Assembly (NCBI GenBank): GCA_018287875.1
Contig: JAGVVL010000002.1
Location: forward strand, 310,001 to 374,000
DNA from: Nigrospora sphaerica
Lineage: Eukaryota > Ascomycota > Sordariomycetes > Amphisphaeriales > Apiosporaceae
Length of the DNA stretch: 64,000 bases
Reading direction: 5' to 3'
Positions within the stretch are counted from its first letter, which is position 1, and every line of letters starts with the position of its first letter. The notes below the pieces were generated by a model. The model was not told where the DNA came from. It ran no database searches and saw only the letters and a program-made list of their open reading frames with translations. Shown here in pieces: positions 20,231 to 31,256 of this stretch. Made by a program: the position numbers and the translations under genes.

Positions 20231-21634
20231 CAGTTCCAACAGACTGTCACTGGCGGACTGGGTCCAAGACGCCGCATCGCCGGTCGCCTTCGGATGGAAT
20301 CCCCCCACACAAGCCGCTCGGCGCTGGGTCCACTGCATGCCGCCGAGCCGCCGAGTCGGAGACGTCGTCTTTTTCGGTCTCGTGGTTTTCAGACCCACAG
20401 GTCAGTCGCCATCCGCGTCCAGGTTGCCTTGCGCCTTTGCATCGCTGCGAGTATCGCAGCAACCCGCATGTCTTCGGCAGCCACTGCGATTGGTCGGGAT
20501 CCACGACGCGACGGGGCCCCTATCATCAGCACAGCCCAGGTGAGAAGAGAGAGGCAAGGAATTGGGGTATGTCATTTCTGGTTCAGACGCCATCGCCGAA
20601 TGTGCCGAGTGGCTGTCAATATCTGCTTGAACAAAAGATCTACGGGCTCCAAGCCGCGTTGTGTAGCCAAGCGACTACGCGCGAGCTCGGATTCGCGTCG
20701 GGATAGAGCGAACCTGGTATAGTCTGCGAAGGTGAGACCGGAGATCAAGGCGCACAAATCTCAGTGTAGACAGATATCCGATGCTCCAAACTCTTCCTTC
20801 GCTCCACCCTGGGATTTGAAAGTCATAACTGCTCCCTCTCCCATCACTCGAAGCACCTTGAGGCCGCCCTTGGCAACCGGCCATCTTGGGAACCTTCAGA
20901 CTTCCGCTGAGCCCCCTGACCCGGCTGGCCACCCAAAGCTCAACCAGGCAGGATGCGCGGTCCTCCCTGTCAACATCGACATCACGCACCCCCCTCGATA
21001 TTACGAGAAGCTCGGTATTGCCACCGTTACATCCACCATGCGGCGGTTTGCATGTGTAAGCAACCCGGCAGCTGCGTCCATCGACCAGCCGACCCACCAT
21101 GTCCCTTGCCATCACCCATTCAGGTCGCCCCATCCCAGACGACCAGATCCTTCAAAACCTCCCTCAGTCGCCCCTTTAGGTAAGAACCGCCCAACCTGTG
21201 CAAGGTGCCGCCCCTGCATCGCCTCACTTGGCCAGGAATGAAAAAGAAACATGGCAGATGGGTCCTGCGAGTGCGGGGCCCTGCCAAATGCAGGATCCCG
21301 TCCCATATATGCTGGGAGACGGAGGCAGTGGCAAGTGGCAGATGCAACCGAGCGGTACCTCGGACGTGCCGCGCATCGTGCGTGGTTCTCGCGTGCGTAG
21401 GGCAAGTCGCATTAGCCATTCGTGCTGGCGACGGAGGGCTCTCTAAAGAGCAGTAAGGAACAGCCGAAAGTCCAGCGAGCCTACACCACGAGCAACCTCC
21501 TGTTCCTCTCACCTGGCTGAGTTGACCAGCTTGCGCCAAGGAGCAACAGACGGAATTGTTTCTTTAAAGTTGAGTCTGATTCCGAGGTGGCAATGCGCCG
21601 CAAGTCCCCTAGGTTTTGGACCGTGTTGAAGCCA

Positions 21635-21686
21635 TACACGAGAGCCCTTTAGAGAAGCCTTACACGAGAGCCCTCTGGAGAAGCCT
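21635..21686. repeat. 26-bp tandem duplication
   Basis: Two 26-bp units, 21635-21660 and 21661-21686, both starting TACACGAGAGCCCT and ending GAGAAGCCT, differing at two bases. Confidence 0.95.
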
Positions 21687-21930
21687 ATTGGTAGCGAAGG
21701 ACCGTGCAGGAGCTCTCGCAAGCTGAAAAGCCGTAGTGTCATCATATAATCGTAAGTTCATGTGAAAATGGTGGTCGGCGCTAAGTCTACGCAAGCTCTT
21801 TTCCGTGGGGGCTGGCACCGATAACGAATCTCGACCAACTCAAGAAATGATACAACGAGGCCAAAAATGAGCCAGATGAGCCCGCTTAGAAGCTACACAT
21901 TGCTTTCGTTGCCCTGCGTTCGACGGCCGC

Positions 21931-23198
21931 TCACTTTTTCTTGAGCCCCGTTTTCCTGCCCTGGATTTCGAGGTGCTTCGTCTGGATCGGCAGAAGCATG
22001 GTCTTGAGGTTGTCGTCGGCCTTGTCTTGTAGGATGCCCTTGACGTGGCGGGCGATGACCCCATCATGTCGCACAACCTGGGGTATTGGGAACTGCTGCC
22101 AAGAACGGCGGCCATGCTAGTCAAAGATGCCGCCAGTTGGTAAATGGACCCCGCGTATGTATCACGCTGCGGCAAGGGCCAGAGTTTGCACCGCTTGAGT
22201 GCACGCATTATAGTGCCAATAATGGCATCATCCTCATTTGGCGTTGATACCATCAGGCGGTCGATCCACGTAAGTAGCGGCATGAGGAGGCGATGGATAA
22301 CTCGGAGCCGTATTTGGTTGATGATCTCTGAGGGCCCTGTCAGCAGGGTCATCGGTTGGGCCGCTTGCTTGCCCGTGTTTTTAGTGGCGTACCAAAAGCA
22401 TCGACAGGCTCGTTGATTTTATCATGTACAATTCAGCCGCGGCGGCAGTACCCGGCAGTCGCGGGCACCACAGAGAATCCATCGTGTCGTCGTAACGGCA
22501 GCACCAGGCAAGCCCCATGACCAGACGCTCGAACTCGCCGCGGTTACCAAGCTCCCACGTGACCAGAGGCACTTCTGCAGCTATTCAAAAACGAAGGCCG
22601 TGTTTTCGGGCTTGTTCTTGGAACTCACCTCACAATTCCGGCGAAGGCGCATCGCAGTTCAATTGCGGGCCCACGGACGCAATAAGGCCGCGAGGTCGTA
22701 CTTGTTTGAGGCCACAGTCAGGTCGTAGACCATGGAGACGCGCTTTCCGGTGAGGTCCTCGTCAGGCACAAGGTGAAAGATGCCGTGGGCGACACCAAGG
22801 AGTACATGCATTGCCTCGGCGTTGTCCTCGGGCAGCTTGACGATCCAGGGGTCGCCCGAAGCGACAGTGGGTCGTACGGCTTCGGCGAACCCACCGCAGA
22901 GCATCCTTTTCCACGAGAGCGAGGCGCGACAGAGGGCGCGCGAGTCGACGCGGAAGACGATCGGTACGGTATCCTCATTACCGTCGCCGATAACTAGGAG
23001 AAGATCTCCGCCATCGTCGATGTCGATATGACGTTCAGGGAAAGCCCGCGGCTGGGCGTTTTCCGCCAACGGGTCGGGTCTTGGGTCAAGACCCCCTAAG
23101 GTTGCGATGGGCAGGGTTGGGCCCAGCCTAGGCTCTGATTCCTGGGCGGCCGGAGGGGAGGACGTGCGCCGGCGCTTGATGCGCGTGGTGGCGGACAT
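21931..23198 (-). pseudogene. BTB/POZ-domain protein gene with a nonsense codon and a frameshift
   Basis: Read from ATG 23198, exon 1 encodes a Ser/Pro-rich N-terminus and a BTB-like core: DLLLVIGDG, FRVDSRALCRASLSWKRML, PWIVKLPEDNAEAMHVLLG and KYDLAALLRPWARN, matching the fungal BTB family with a conserved RPWA..W end. A TGA sits where tryptophan is expected (22661-22659). Homology-like coding continues after a plausible 53-nt intron (VPLVTWELGNRGEFERLVMG) and again after a second intron (about 22395-22330) with EIINQIRLRVIHRLLMPLL and IMRALKRCKLWPLP, both typical of the C-terminal half of this family. Near 22110-22125 the frame shifts by one before the end HDGVIARHVKGILQDKADDN...KKK-stop at 21931. 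So the family is recognised but the gene looks inactivated. If translated, only the BTB half would be made. Confidence 0.6.
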
Positions 23199-24786
23199 TG
23201 TGGCGGACGGAGAGATAGCCCGTGATACGTTTCGTCCCGATGAAGACGGAGATGAGGACGATGCGGTCGGCGATGGACGATTGTGGGTCGCCGGAGGGCC
23301 TTTGCCCACAGTTCAGCCCTCACGCCACAGTTACTGGCTATTCGCCCTATGATCCGAAACATTGAATGGGCAGTGGCTGCCACTAGATGCGCAGGTTCGC
23401 AGGGAAAGCAAACTCCCGAGGCGTTCATCGGCTGCTCCGTGGGACGACTGTTGCTCAGGATCATCCCGCACCCTGTGGTTTGCAGTATACATGTATTCAT
23501 CCATCTGATCCTGTGGGAGAACAGGCATTGCCATTTGACTCCAAACCGTTGACGACGGGGAGGCCTTGACGAGCTACTGTTAAAGGGTAGGTAAGTACGG
23601 AGTAGTAAGACCAGGCACGTAAGAAGCAACTTAACTTGGGTTTTTCCGTATTGTACCTTGTACTTGTATTAGCCATCATTGCACGCAAGGGTCTGAATGT
23701 ACGTACCTAGGCTCCTGGGTCCACACAAGCTTCGAAGCTACGACTGACAGCTTCGGCGAATCAGACTTGCCATGAATGGAAGCAACGAGGCTAAACAGGT
23801 ACAGGAATGGCCATTTGCAGCTGCGATCCTGCATGCGCGCTCTATCAGGCCTAATTTCAGCGCCAGCCCCTCTCGGATCTCCCACCAGGCGGGCGGAAAC
23901 AGGTACCCTACCCAGTGACGGACGTCCCCACTGGTGGTGGCTGCTGACGAGAGCTCCCGCAGCCTCTGGAATGGATCCGGCCCCGGCATTTCGAAGTTGA
24001 TGAATTTTTACGAAATCGCTTTCCTAATTAATTGATGCATGACTTCATTCGTCTTCCTCCTGCCCGTCTCTCTTGCAACGAAGACTGCCCAGACTGTCGG
24101 CGGCGAATCTGATGTATAGGGTCGCGTCAATAGGCGCGGGATGGCGCGGGTTCTTTCTGGCTCGTATGCCATCCATCTCATGTCTCCCTTATAGTAGAAG
24201 ACTCGCCCCGCGCTTCTTTGGGGCGCAAGCGAAGGGCCAACACTACCGCCATAAGTCATAGCCTCATCACGGCCGTCTTGCTGCTGCACATCAAACGTTC
24301 CGGGGCATGATTCCGGTCATGCTTGGGGATACGCGTGCCTGGTGGCTGATGGCAGTGCCGCGGTGCTTACAGCGGGTATGATAACCTGCAGTGGCTCGTC
24401 GCCAAAGGGCTGCCTCAAGGTTCAGCCCCTGGCCTGATCTCTCGGAACCCCGAACCTTCTCTCTTCCTGTCCGTGTTGGCATAAAAGCACACGCGACACG
24501 GCGAGACCTAGCATTCGGAGACGTTTTGCCGGTGCCATATGATGTCACACGCGCGTCAACCAGTACCCGCCTGCACCCCGCAATTCAAATACCGTCGGCT
24601 GCGACCTTGGGACGACATGGTCCTGCGGGCACAGAACTGATTTCCCGTCCTCACTTCCCTCCCCATCGTGAGACTGACCACAGGGACAAAGAAGACGACG
24701 AAGACGAAGACGGCGACGTCGACAAAAACAACAACGAGCCTCTGCTGAACAATCCGGCCGACCACCCATTCGGTCCACGTCGCCCA
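23199..24786. other. Divergent region between the BTB pseudogene and the DUF1295 gene
   Basis: 1.6 kb. The frame open upstream of 24787 (from about 24391) has no ATG of its own and is likely 5' leader. No other gene or repeat was seen. Confidence 0.4.
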
Positions 24787-25951
24787 ATGGCCTACGTCGA
24801 CGGTGCGGGCCGGGTCCTGGGCCCGGTGGGCAACACGTCGGTCAGGCACCCGGCGCTTGATTCGGCGCCAATCCCGTCGACGGTGCGGTACCGGGGCCCG
24901 CTGCGGCGCGAGCTGCTGGACGTGGGCATCCTGCGGGACACGATCCTGCCGAGCCTGACGGTGCACGGGTCGCTAGCGCTGGCGGCGTACGGGCTGGCGC
25001 GGGCGACGGACACGGTCGAGGGCAAGGACTGGCTCTGGCCCGTGGCGCCCCTCGTCAACGGTTGGTGGAGCGCCGTCGGCCGCAAGGTCGTTGTGCGCGG
25101 CCTCACCCTGGGCCAGGCCTTTGCCACCCTCTCGCGCCCCGAGCGCCTCCTGCTCGCCGGCGTCTCGCTCTGGGGCGGCCGTCTCTTCTACCGCATCGCC
25201 TCGCGCACCACCCGCCGCCGCGCCGCCGGCGAGGGCCGTGATGACACCCGCTACGAGGAGGTCAAGAAGGAGCCCGGCTTCTGGAACAAGGCCCTCTTCA
25301 CCCTCTTCGTTCCAGAGGCCCTCGTCCAGACCATCATCTCGCTCCCCTTCACCGCACCCTTCCACCACCAGGGCGCCGTCCTGACCGGCTACCACCCCGT
25401 TGTCCAGGCCATCGCCGTCGGTCTCTTTTCCACCGGCTTTGCACTCGAGGTCCTGGCCGACAAGCAGCTGGAGGACTTCAAGGCCAACTCGCAGAACAAG
25501 AACGCCGTGTGCAAGGAGGGCGTTTGGAGCCTCGTCCGCCACCCCAAGTAAGCCCCCGCCCTGCCGTTGCCTTGCTTTTCCGTCCCCCTTCCCCACCGGC
25601 ACCCCTGCTGACAACACCAAACCCAGCTACCTGGGCGACGCGCTGGTGCACTTCTCGTTTCCGCTGCTGTTGTACGGGTCAGACATGCTGGCGCCCATCG
25701 AGGTCCTCGGCGGCGTCGCCAACTACCTGTTCCTGCGCTACGTCGGCGGCGACAAGCAGACGGAGGCGCACCAGGAGCGTCGCTACTCGCAGACCAACCT
25801 CGAGAAGCACGCCGACTTCCGCCGCTTCCAGGAGACGCACAACTCGGTCTGGCCCAAGGCCGACATCGTCACCAACAAGTGGCTGTGGTACGTCGTCGGC
25901 GCCGGCGTTGCCGGTGCCGCCCTGGAGCAGGCCATCCACCGCCTGCTGTGA
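24787..25951 (+). CDS. DUF1295 / steroid 5-alpha-reductase-like membrane protein
   Basis: Two exons (24787-25547, 25627-25951) joined in phase across a GTAAGC...CCCAG intron; 361 residues. The start is the first ATG (MAYVDGAG); the frame is open further upstream but without an ATG. Hydrophobic segments occur near ILPSLTVHGSLALAAYGLA, ALVQTIISLPF and VVQAIAVGLFSTGFALEVLA. The family hallmark KEGVWSLVRHPNYLGD is rebuilt exactly at the splice junction. This RHPNY-type motif is the cofactor-binding C-terminal region of the DUF1295/steroid reductase/ICMT superfamily. The end is a short helical tail with one further membrane segment (WLWYVVGAGVAGAAL). Substrate is unknown; an ER sterol or lipid reductase-like role is an inference from the superfamily. 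Confidence 0.82.
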
Positions 25952-27721
25952 AAACCGCTCGTCTAGGGGCGGGGCGTGGACGGAGCGCGTGTCCTGGAGG
26001 TCCTGCCGAGGGAAGAAAACCACCAAGGGCACCTCTACGTTTATCAAAACGAGGATGGAATTGGTGCAGTGTGTTATTTTTCATCGGATCGCGAGCGGGT
26101 CCATTCTGTGTTTTTATTGGTAATATCAACTGGCAAATTGTACAGACTTCGATCGTCTACGTACCTAAGTCATGTATTCATGTATTGAATCAACCGGCCC
26201 CTACCTGTGTAAGCGGGACGGCCCTAAGATGGGAATTACTCGTTGTGCTATGCACCGTTCCTCGGTTGCGGACTGCGTAAAGGTATCGAGTCCCTCGGTC
26301 TGCCACCTGGGCCTTCAGAACCGCCGGGTCGCCAGCTTGCGGGTCCGGAATTTCCGGCGAAGGGGGCGCGCACTCTGCTTGCCGAGGCTCGTCGTCGTCA
26401 CCCGTGCCACCACGGGAGGCCCGACAGATCCGCCTTGCACGGGCGGTCCCGGCCGATACCGTCGCGCGGTGGGAGGTGCTCGCCGGCCTTGCCGTCTCTG
26501 GCCCAGGAGGCATCGTCCCCGTCGCCCCGGGCGAAGAGGGGCTCCCGGCGGCCATGCTAGCGGCGCCGAGGGCCGTGATGAGAGTTACAGCCTTCGTGGT
26601 GGCTTCTTGGGTTTGGGAGAGTCACAAAAGTGGAGAAGGGCTAGGGTGTGTGGTTGGGCGTGTTGGGCGTGCCGGGATACTGATGGTGAGGTGGGTGGAA
26701 GCATAGATGGTGTTCCGGTTGGCCAGTGTCAATAAGGAGAAACACAGTCTTGGAGGTGTATTCACGCCAACTAGAGACGCCTGCCTAGTTAAGAATGCCT
26801 TGGTTTATTACGCCTCGTCTCAATACTTGCCTATATATTGAAGGGCCACCGGCACTCGGTGATGTCTCTGTGCTGGATAATGCTGGATCTTCACTGGCCA
26901 ATGAATTCCAACATCAGTTCTGGTCCTCGGCGTGAGGAGGGGATCAGGCCGCTTGGAGGCGGGAAACGGCGTACACGCCAAAGAGAGCCATCGACGCCAC
27001 ACGTTCATATAAAGGGGAGGACTTTCCAGCATGAATACACTGTATCCACTCATGCCATACTGGCGGCAACCTGCCGTTCTGAATGGCCTGGCATCGAATC
27101 TGGGCTCCGTTGTCGGTAAAGCCGCCGCCATCACCCACCGCTGACCCGGCGGCTTCATGATCGGGTGGGGGGGAATATCAGACGGGCGACGATTCTTCTA
27201 GCAAAGGCTACAATTCATATATTAAGCCACGCATCTGATTTTTAGGCAATAGAGCAGAACTTAAACCGCGTTCCGTGCTCATGTGCATGCCTCATAGCTT
27301 GGTCTTGTTCACTCCTGGCGAGGCCTCGTGCCAGTTGACACCTAGTTCGACCGCAATATGCCATGTTGGTTACGCCTCGGCCGCCCCCCATATTTGCCGG
27401 TTACGTATAGATCGATGCCGGACTGAAAGCCGCGCGATACGAACTTCCCTGGACGCCGAAACTACTCCACGAGGGGACTGACCGCGCCGGACTCCATAGC
27501 AGCCATTATCACACTCACAGGCAATCCTCCATTACTAGAAATGCAGTCCTCGAATAATTACGATCCCTTCAGTTTTGCATTACCTTTCCCTGCTGAACAC
27601 TAACCACCCTCTATTTATCATACCTAGCCACTTCGTCCCGCTTTGGAGACGCCCATCTCATCCTCGTCATCCACGGTGAGACGGAAAGCTCTCCTTTCCC
27701 GCAAGCCAACCGCCGTCCGCC
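25952..27721. other. Gene-poor region with one doubtful secreted-protein relic
   Basis: 1.8 kb downstream of the DUF1295 gene. The only item of note is the minus-strand frame 26190-26597, listed separately. The rest shows no recognisable coding, RNA or repeat signal. Confidence 0.4.
26190..26597 (-). pseudogene. Possible secreted-protein ORF whose start codon reads ACG
   Basis: The minus-strand frame begins ACC-ACG-AAG-GCT and would read (T)KAVTLITALGAASMAAGSP, which looks like a signal peptide if ACG were ATG, in a good start context (CCACC). The first real ATG in frame is 26555, after most of that segment. The remaining 120 residues are Pro/Ala/Arg-rich with few cysteines and match no family I know. 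Either this is a chance frame, or a start-loss allele of a small secreted protein. Confidence 0.2.
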
Positions 27722-28090
27722 ATGCGCGCCACGGCTCTCTTCTGCTTCGCCGCCCTCGGGGCTGCCGTCCCGCTCCCCATTCTGGGCCACGCCGGCGCTG
27801 CCCCCGGCGGCGACCTCGTCCTCGAGACGCCCGGGCCCGTGCGGACCCAATGCGAGGCCGGGTCCACGGACAGCGCCTGCCTCCCGAAGCCTGCGGACGC
27901 CGACCCGGCGCAGCTCCCGCCGCCCAAGATGCCCCCAGGGGCCGAGATGGGTGCGCCGCGTTCTTCGGCGCCCGATATAGATATTCGCAGCCTTATGCTC
28001 TACGAGATTGACGCCGTGGGCCTCTCTTCCGACCCCGATACCCCCGTCGTCCCCGCCGATATCCTGACCTGGACCGAGCCGGTGGAATGA
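27722..28090 (+). CDS. Small predicted secreted protein, 122 residues
   Basis: Single exon with an ATG in good context. The N-terminus MRATALFCFAALGAAVPLPI is a convincing signal peptide: a basic residue, then a hydrophobic core, with likely cleavage near the Ala-rich GHAGAAPGG. The mature part is short, proline-rich and acidic towards the end, with two cysteines ten residues apart (TQCEAGSTDSACLP) that could form one disulfide. No domain is recognised. Such small secreted proteins are common in gene-poor parts of fungal genomes; a role as an effector or wall protein is speculation. No intron is apparent. Confidence 0.5.
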   Translation: MRATALFCFAALGAAVPLPILGHAGAAPGGDLVLETPGPVRTQCEAGSTDSACLPKPADADPAQLPPPKMPPGAEMGAPRSSAPDIDIRSLMLYEIDAVGLSSDPDTPVVPADILTWTEPVE

Positions 28091-29718
28091 ACGGCCCGGG
28101 GACCTTACGGAGGGCGGCAAGGAGGAATGAAGGGGCAGTTCGTGGCCATGGATTCGGCGGCAACATCGGAGGATCCTCGGGAGCCCAAGGATACAAAGTC
28201 GGAACGGGCCGGCACGGAGACACAAGACCACGATATTCAACGGTAGATTACTTCCTTCCTATTCTCGGAAAACTGTCCCCATATGTGAATGGACGTTTGG
28301 CAATGGCCGCTTTGGGCAACGGTCATGAGCCTTAGCTTCTGCCGATGCCGGCTTATCATCATTAATCTTTGCATTGTGTTATATCTAGCACTTTCTACTT
28401 ACCAAGTCATTCGCCTCGGCCCTACTGACTCTTAGCCTTCCACATATCCAGGTCAACGGTTGCTGGTGAGTTTGGGACAGTTGGCGGGGAACTCGTACAG
28501 GACCACAGCTAGGGCCCAAAGGATGGAAAAAGGAGCAGGTCGCAAGGGAATACAGGCAGAGAAATTCTTGGTGACTACGAAACTGGGTTTCGTGTCGCCC
28601 ATGAGCATCACAGGATTTTTATTTGTCCCGCCAGCTCGTGTCTTCTACACGTCGTGTTACCGTCCTATCGACTATCGGCCTCCTAAATCATGTGCAGCGG
28701 TTTTTTGAGAGCTTTACACATGTTCAGGTGCTTCTTGGGTAATGTAACTAATCACATTCTGGTTATCTCGAGCGAGGGGCCGACCTAAGCTACATCTCCG
28801 AGGCTATTGAAAGTCTTTTTCTTCTTATACATCGGCCGTTGTTTGCTTTTCTATCCATGTTGAAATGTTAGAAATACTATGCCCCGCTTCAGGGTAACGG
28901 CAGTACGCAAGGTTGGATAGACTGGCTTTCTAGACTACAAACGTGTTGACTGGAGTTTCGCCGGTTCGGCCCTCGGAGCGCCCTCGGACATTCCCCCTTG
29001 CAGCCGGAAATCGTCTGGATGGCCTCACCGAACGTTGATCCCAAGGGAAGATACGGTGGCGAGACTTAGCACTGCACTGAACGTGGAAGAGGGCACGCAT
29101 ACCTCGAACTGTTGGGACGGACTGGGCGTAACTCCTTGGATATATTTGCTCTGAGGTTTGCATATATACTGCTCTGCTCACCTCCTCACCACGCTCCCGG
29201 TTGTCGAAGAAGCAGGCCGAACCATGTTTTCGGAGGGCTGAGTCCGGGGTGTCCCTGAAGAAGAATAAGTTCTTGTCCCAACCAGCCATCTTTCGGATCC
29301 CCCTTTCCCTTTTCTCCTCTTGCCCTCAAGCCTCCTCCGTAGAACATGGTTATAATACAGATCCAGTACCACGGCCTAACCCTAGGCTTCGGGATGACAA
29401 CCAACAACTCAAACCCTGGGAACGACCCGAAGCGCGGATGGATGCCACGATGCGGGCAAAATGAACGTTGCGTCTCGGTTCGCGCACCGCACGGAAGGGG
29501 CCAATGATGGATGGCCCTGCGAAGTGACTTCCCACTTACAGACCATAGCAACTAAGGCGAGGCAAGTACAATGAGTTGTCGTTTGGGAAAGGGCAGGAAC
29601 CTCAGTAACGTCTGCTCCTGGGAGCCCCACACCCCAAGGGCAGGCCTCCGTGTGGCCAGGTAGGCCGCTGTCGGGAAGAAGCCCGAGGTCTCGCCGCGGA
29701 GGGAGCTCGTAAAACACG
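28091..29718. other. Gene-poor region
   Basis: 1.6 kb with only short, unremarkable open frames on both strands. No repeat, RNA gene or transposon signature seen. Confidence 0.4.
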
Positions 29719-30606
29719 ATGGGGTACATGCGCGACGGCTTCTTCTTCGCCCCGGAAACGCCCGACCGGCCGGCAGGTAAATTCGAGCCCGAGCGCTTGG
29801 AAATAGGGCCCGAGCACGGCAGTGATTCGGGCGGTTTCCACTACCTCGTCGGCGCGGCGTGCCGTGAGGCGCGCCAGGCCTTTCTCGAACGCTTCCCGCA
29901 GACCATGGTTGTGTGTTGGGGTCGTCGGCCTGACGCTCCGGGGAAATACGCCCCGTATCGGCCGGTGCGCTTTAACGGCGCCCGGGACGTCCTCGTCGCC
30001 CGTACCTGTAAGACATCCTGTGTTATTTCCGGCCCCTCTCCGCACGAATCCTCGCGTTATACTTTCAGTGTGCTTTATATCCGTCTTCGCGGCTGGGGGA
30101 TGCTAAGAAACATACCCTACGAGCGTATACTCTAAGAAATACTGACTCCAGACCATGGTAGGGCAGCCCCGCGGGTATTTGCGGACAAGCCGATGCCGCC
30201 GCCGCCGACATTCGCCATCTCCGCGCGGCCCCGACGTCGTTCTGACCTTCGTCGTCACCGAACGCTTGCTCTCTAACGTCTTCCACGTCCACGGCGCCCG
30301 GGACCTGTACTGCCTCGCCCAGTCGGTCGAGCACCTCGGCATTGGCGCTGCTCCGCACTGGCATCGCCTGTCCGAGGATGCCGTCCGCATCGACGACGTC
30401 GATGCGCTCCCCGCCGGCAACATTCATACAGCCCATGCCCTGGAGACCGCTCGCCTCTTGCATCGGCTTCGCCGTAAGCAGACCAAGCGGAACAGGGGGC
30501 GCCACCGAGTTCCTCTTTGGCCTCCGGTCGAGAGGCCGAAATCGACCGTTGGGTGTCGCGTATGCGCGCCACGCAGCCCACCAGCGGCTGCTACATCGCT
30601 CCGTGA
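29719..30606 (+). pseudogene. Unidentified gene with two homopolymer frameshifts
   Basis: Exon A (29719-30001) reads MGYMRDGFFFAPETPDRPAG and continues SGGFHYLVGAACREARQAF with GC-rich third positions. A GTACCT donor and a CTGAC...CAG acceptor define an intron (30002-30151). Exon B continues RVFADKPMPPPPTFAISARP, then a CCCC run (30229-30232) puts the coding-like reading one frame over (PDVVLTFVVTERLLSNVFHV...). A GGGGG run (30495-30499) seems one G short, after which the reading ends REAEIDRWVSRMRATQPTSG...stop at 30606. Without these two single-base differences the gene would encode about 240 residues. The family is not recognised. Both lesions sit at short homopolymers, so sequencing error is a real alternative. 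Confidence 0.4.
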
Positions 30607-31256
30607 GCCGCCCGATTCTACCACGTGTTACGACGGTAGCCGCTCCCGCTGGGCCCGGGTAAGTGACAATCTACGGTGTCTGACCATCCGTTTTCCACGA
30701 GTCCTTAAGCTCACCGCTCGCTCAACTCCGTTGCCGGCAGACAGGTTCGTGATGCGGTACGCATTGCCTTGCTTGCGGTCCCACACAAGCAAGCGCGAGG
30801 TAGCACTGCCATCAGCCGTTCCTTCTTCCGCCGTACCGCCATCGGGCTTCTTACGTACTGCACACGCGCCTGGTCGACTTCCCGTTGTCACCTATCCATC
30901 CGGCAGAATGTGCGTGGTCATGAAGCTGCCGCTGGGAACGAACTGGGTCGTTGTTTATTGAGATCCTTGCAAAAAAGTGAGGATGTTCCATATGCCGTAT
31001 TAGTACCTACTGATGCAAATGACTTGCCTATGGGAAAGAAAAGAAGATGCTGAAAGTGATGATGTAACCCATGGTATCTTGTGTCCCCCGGAACGCCACG
31101 TTACAATTGGTCCTGTGATATCGTTTGATTCTCATGTCAGTCTCGTCGCCTTTCCCCTGCTTATTCCTAAGCACTCTCTTTCTCGCGGGCGCCCATTGTG
31201 TGCCGTAATAACGTGGGAGGGGGGAGGGTCCAAAGTGGGAAGAGGTATTTTTCTCG
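30607..31256. other. Intergenic region before the F-box gene end
   Basis: 650 bp. An open frame runs through much of it on the + strand but has no start or recognisable content once the frameshifted gene ends. Presumed 3' flanks. Confidence 0.35.

Larger units (their letters stand above)
18989..21930. other. Gene-poor region upstream of the phosphate permease
   Basis: 2.9 kb. The proximal part must hold the permease promoter and leader. A possible 5'-leader intron ends in CTGCAG near 19103 (read on the minus strand). A palindromic CACGTG lies at 20225-20230. Open frames are present, the longest with an ATG being 19804-20208 (+), but none is recognisable. Short tandem repeats occur at 19746-19772 and 21635-21686. 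Confidence 0.4.

Noticed and set aside
24391..24786. Upstream extension of the DUF1295 gene (132 codons open in frame)
   Set aside because: It begins with GTG, has no ATG, and its composition is not like the rest of the protein; ATG 24787 is the better start.
28087..28335. ORF overlapping the stop of the secreted protein by ATGA
   Set aside because: Translational coupling of this sort is bacterial; in a fungal nuclear gene it has no support and the product is unremarkable.
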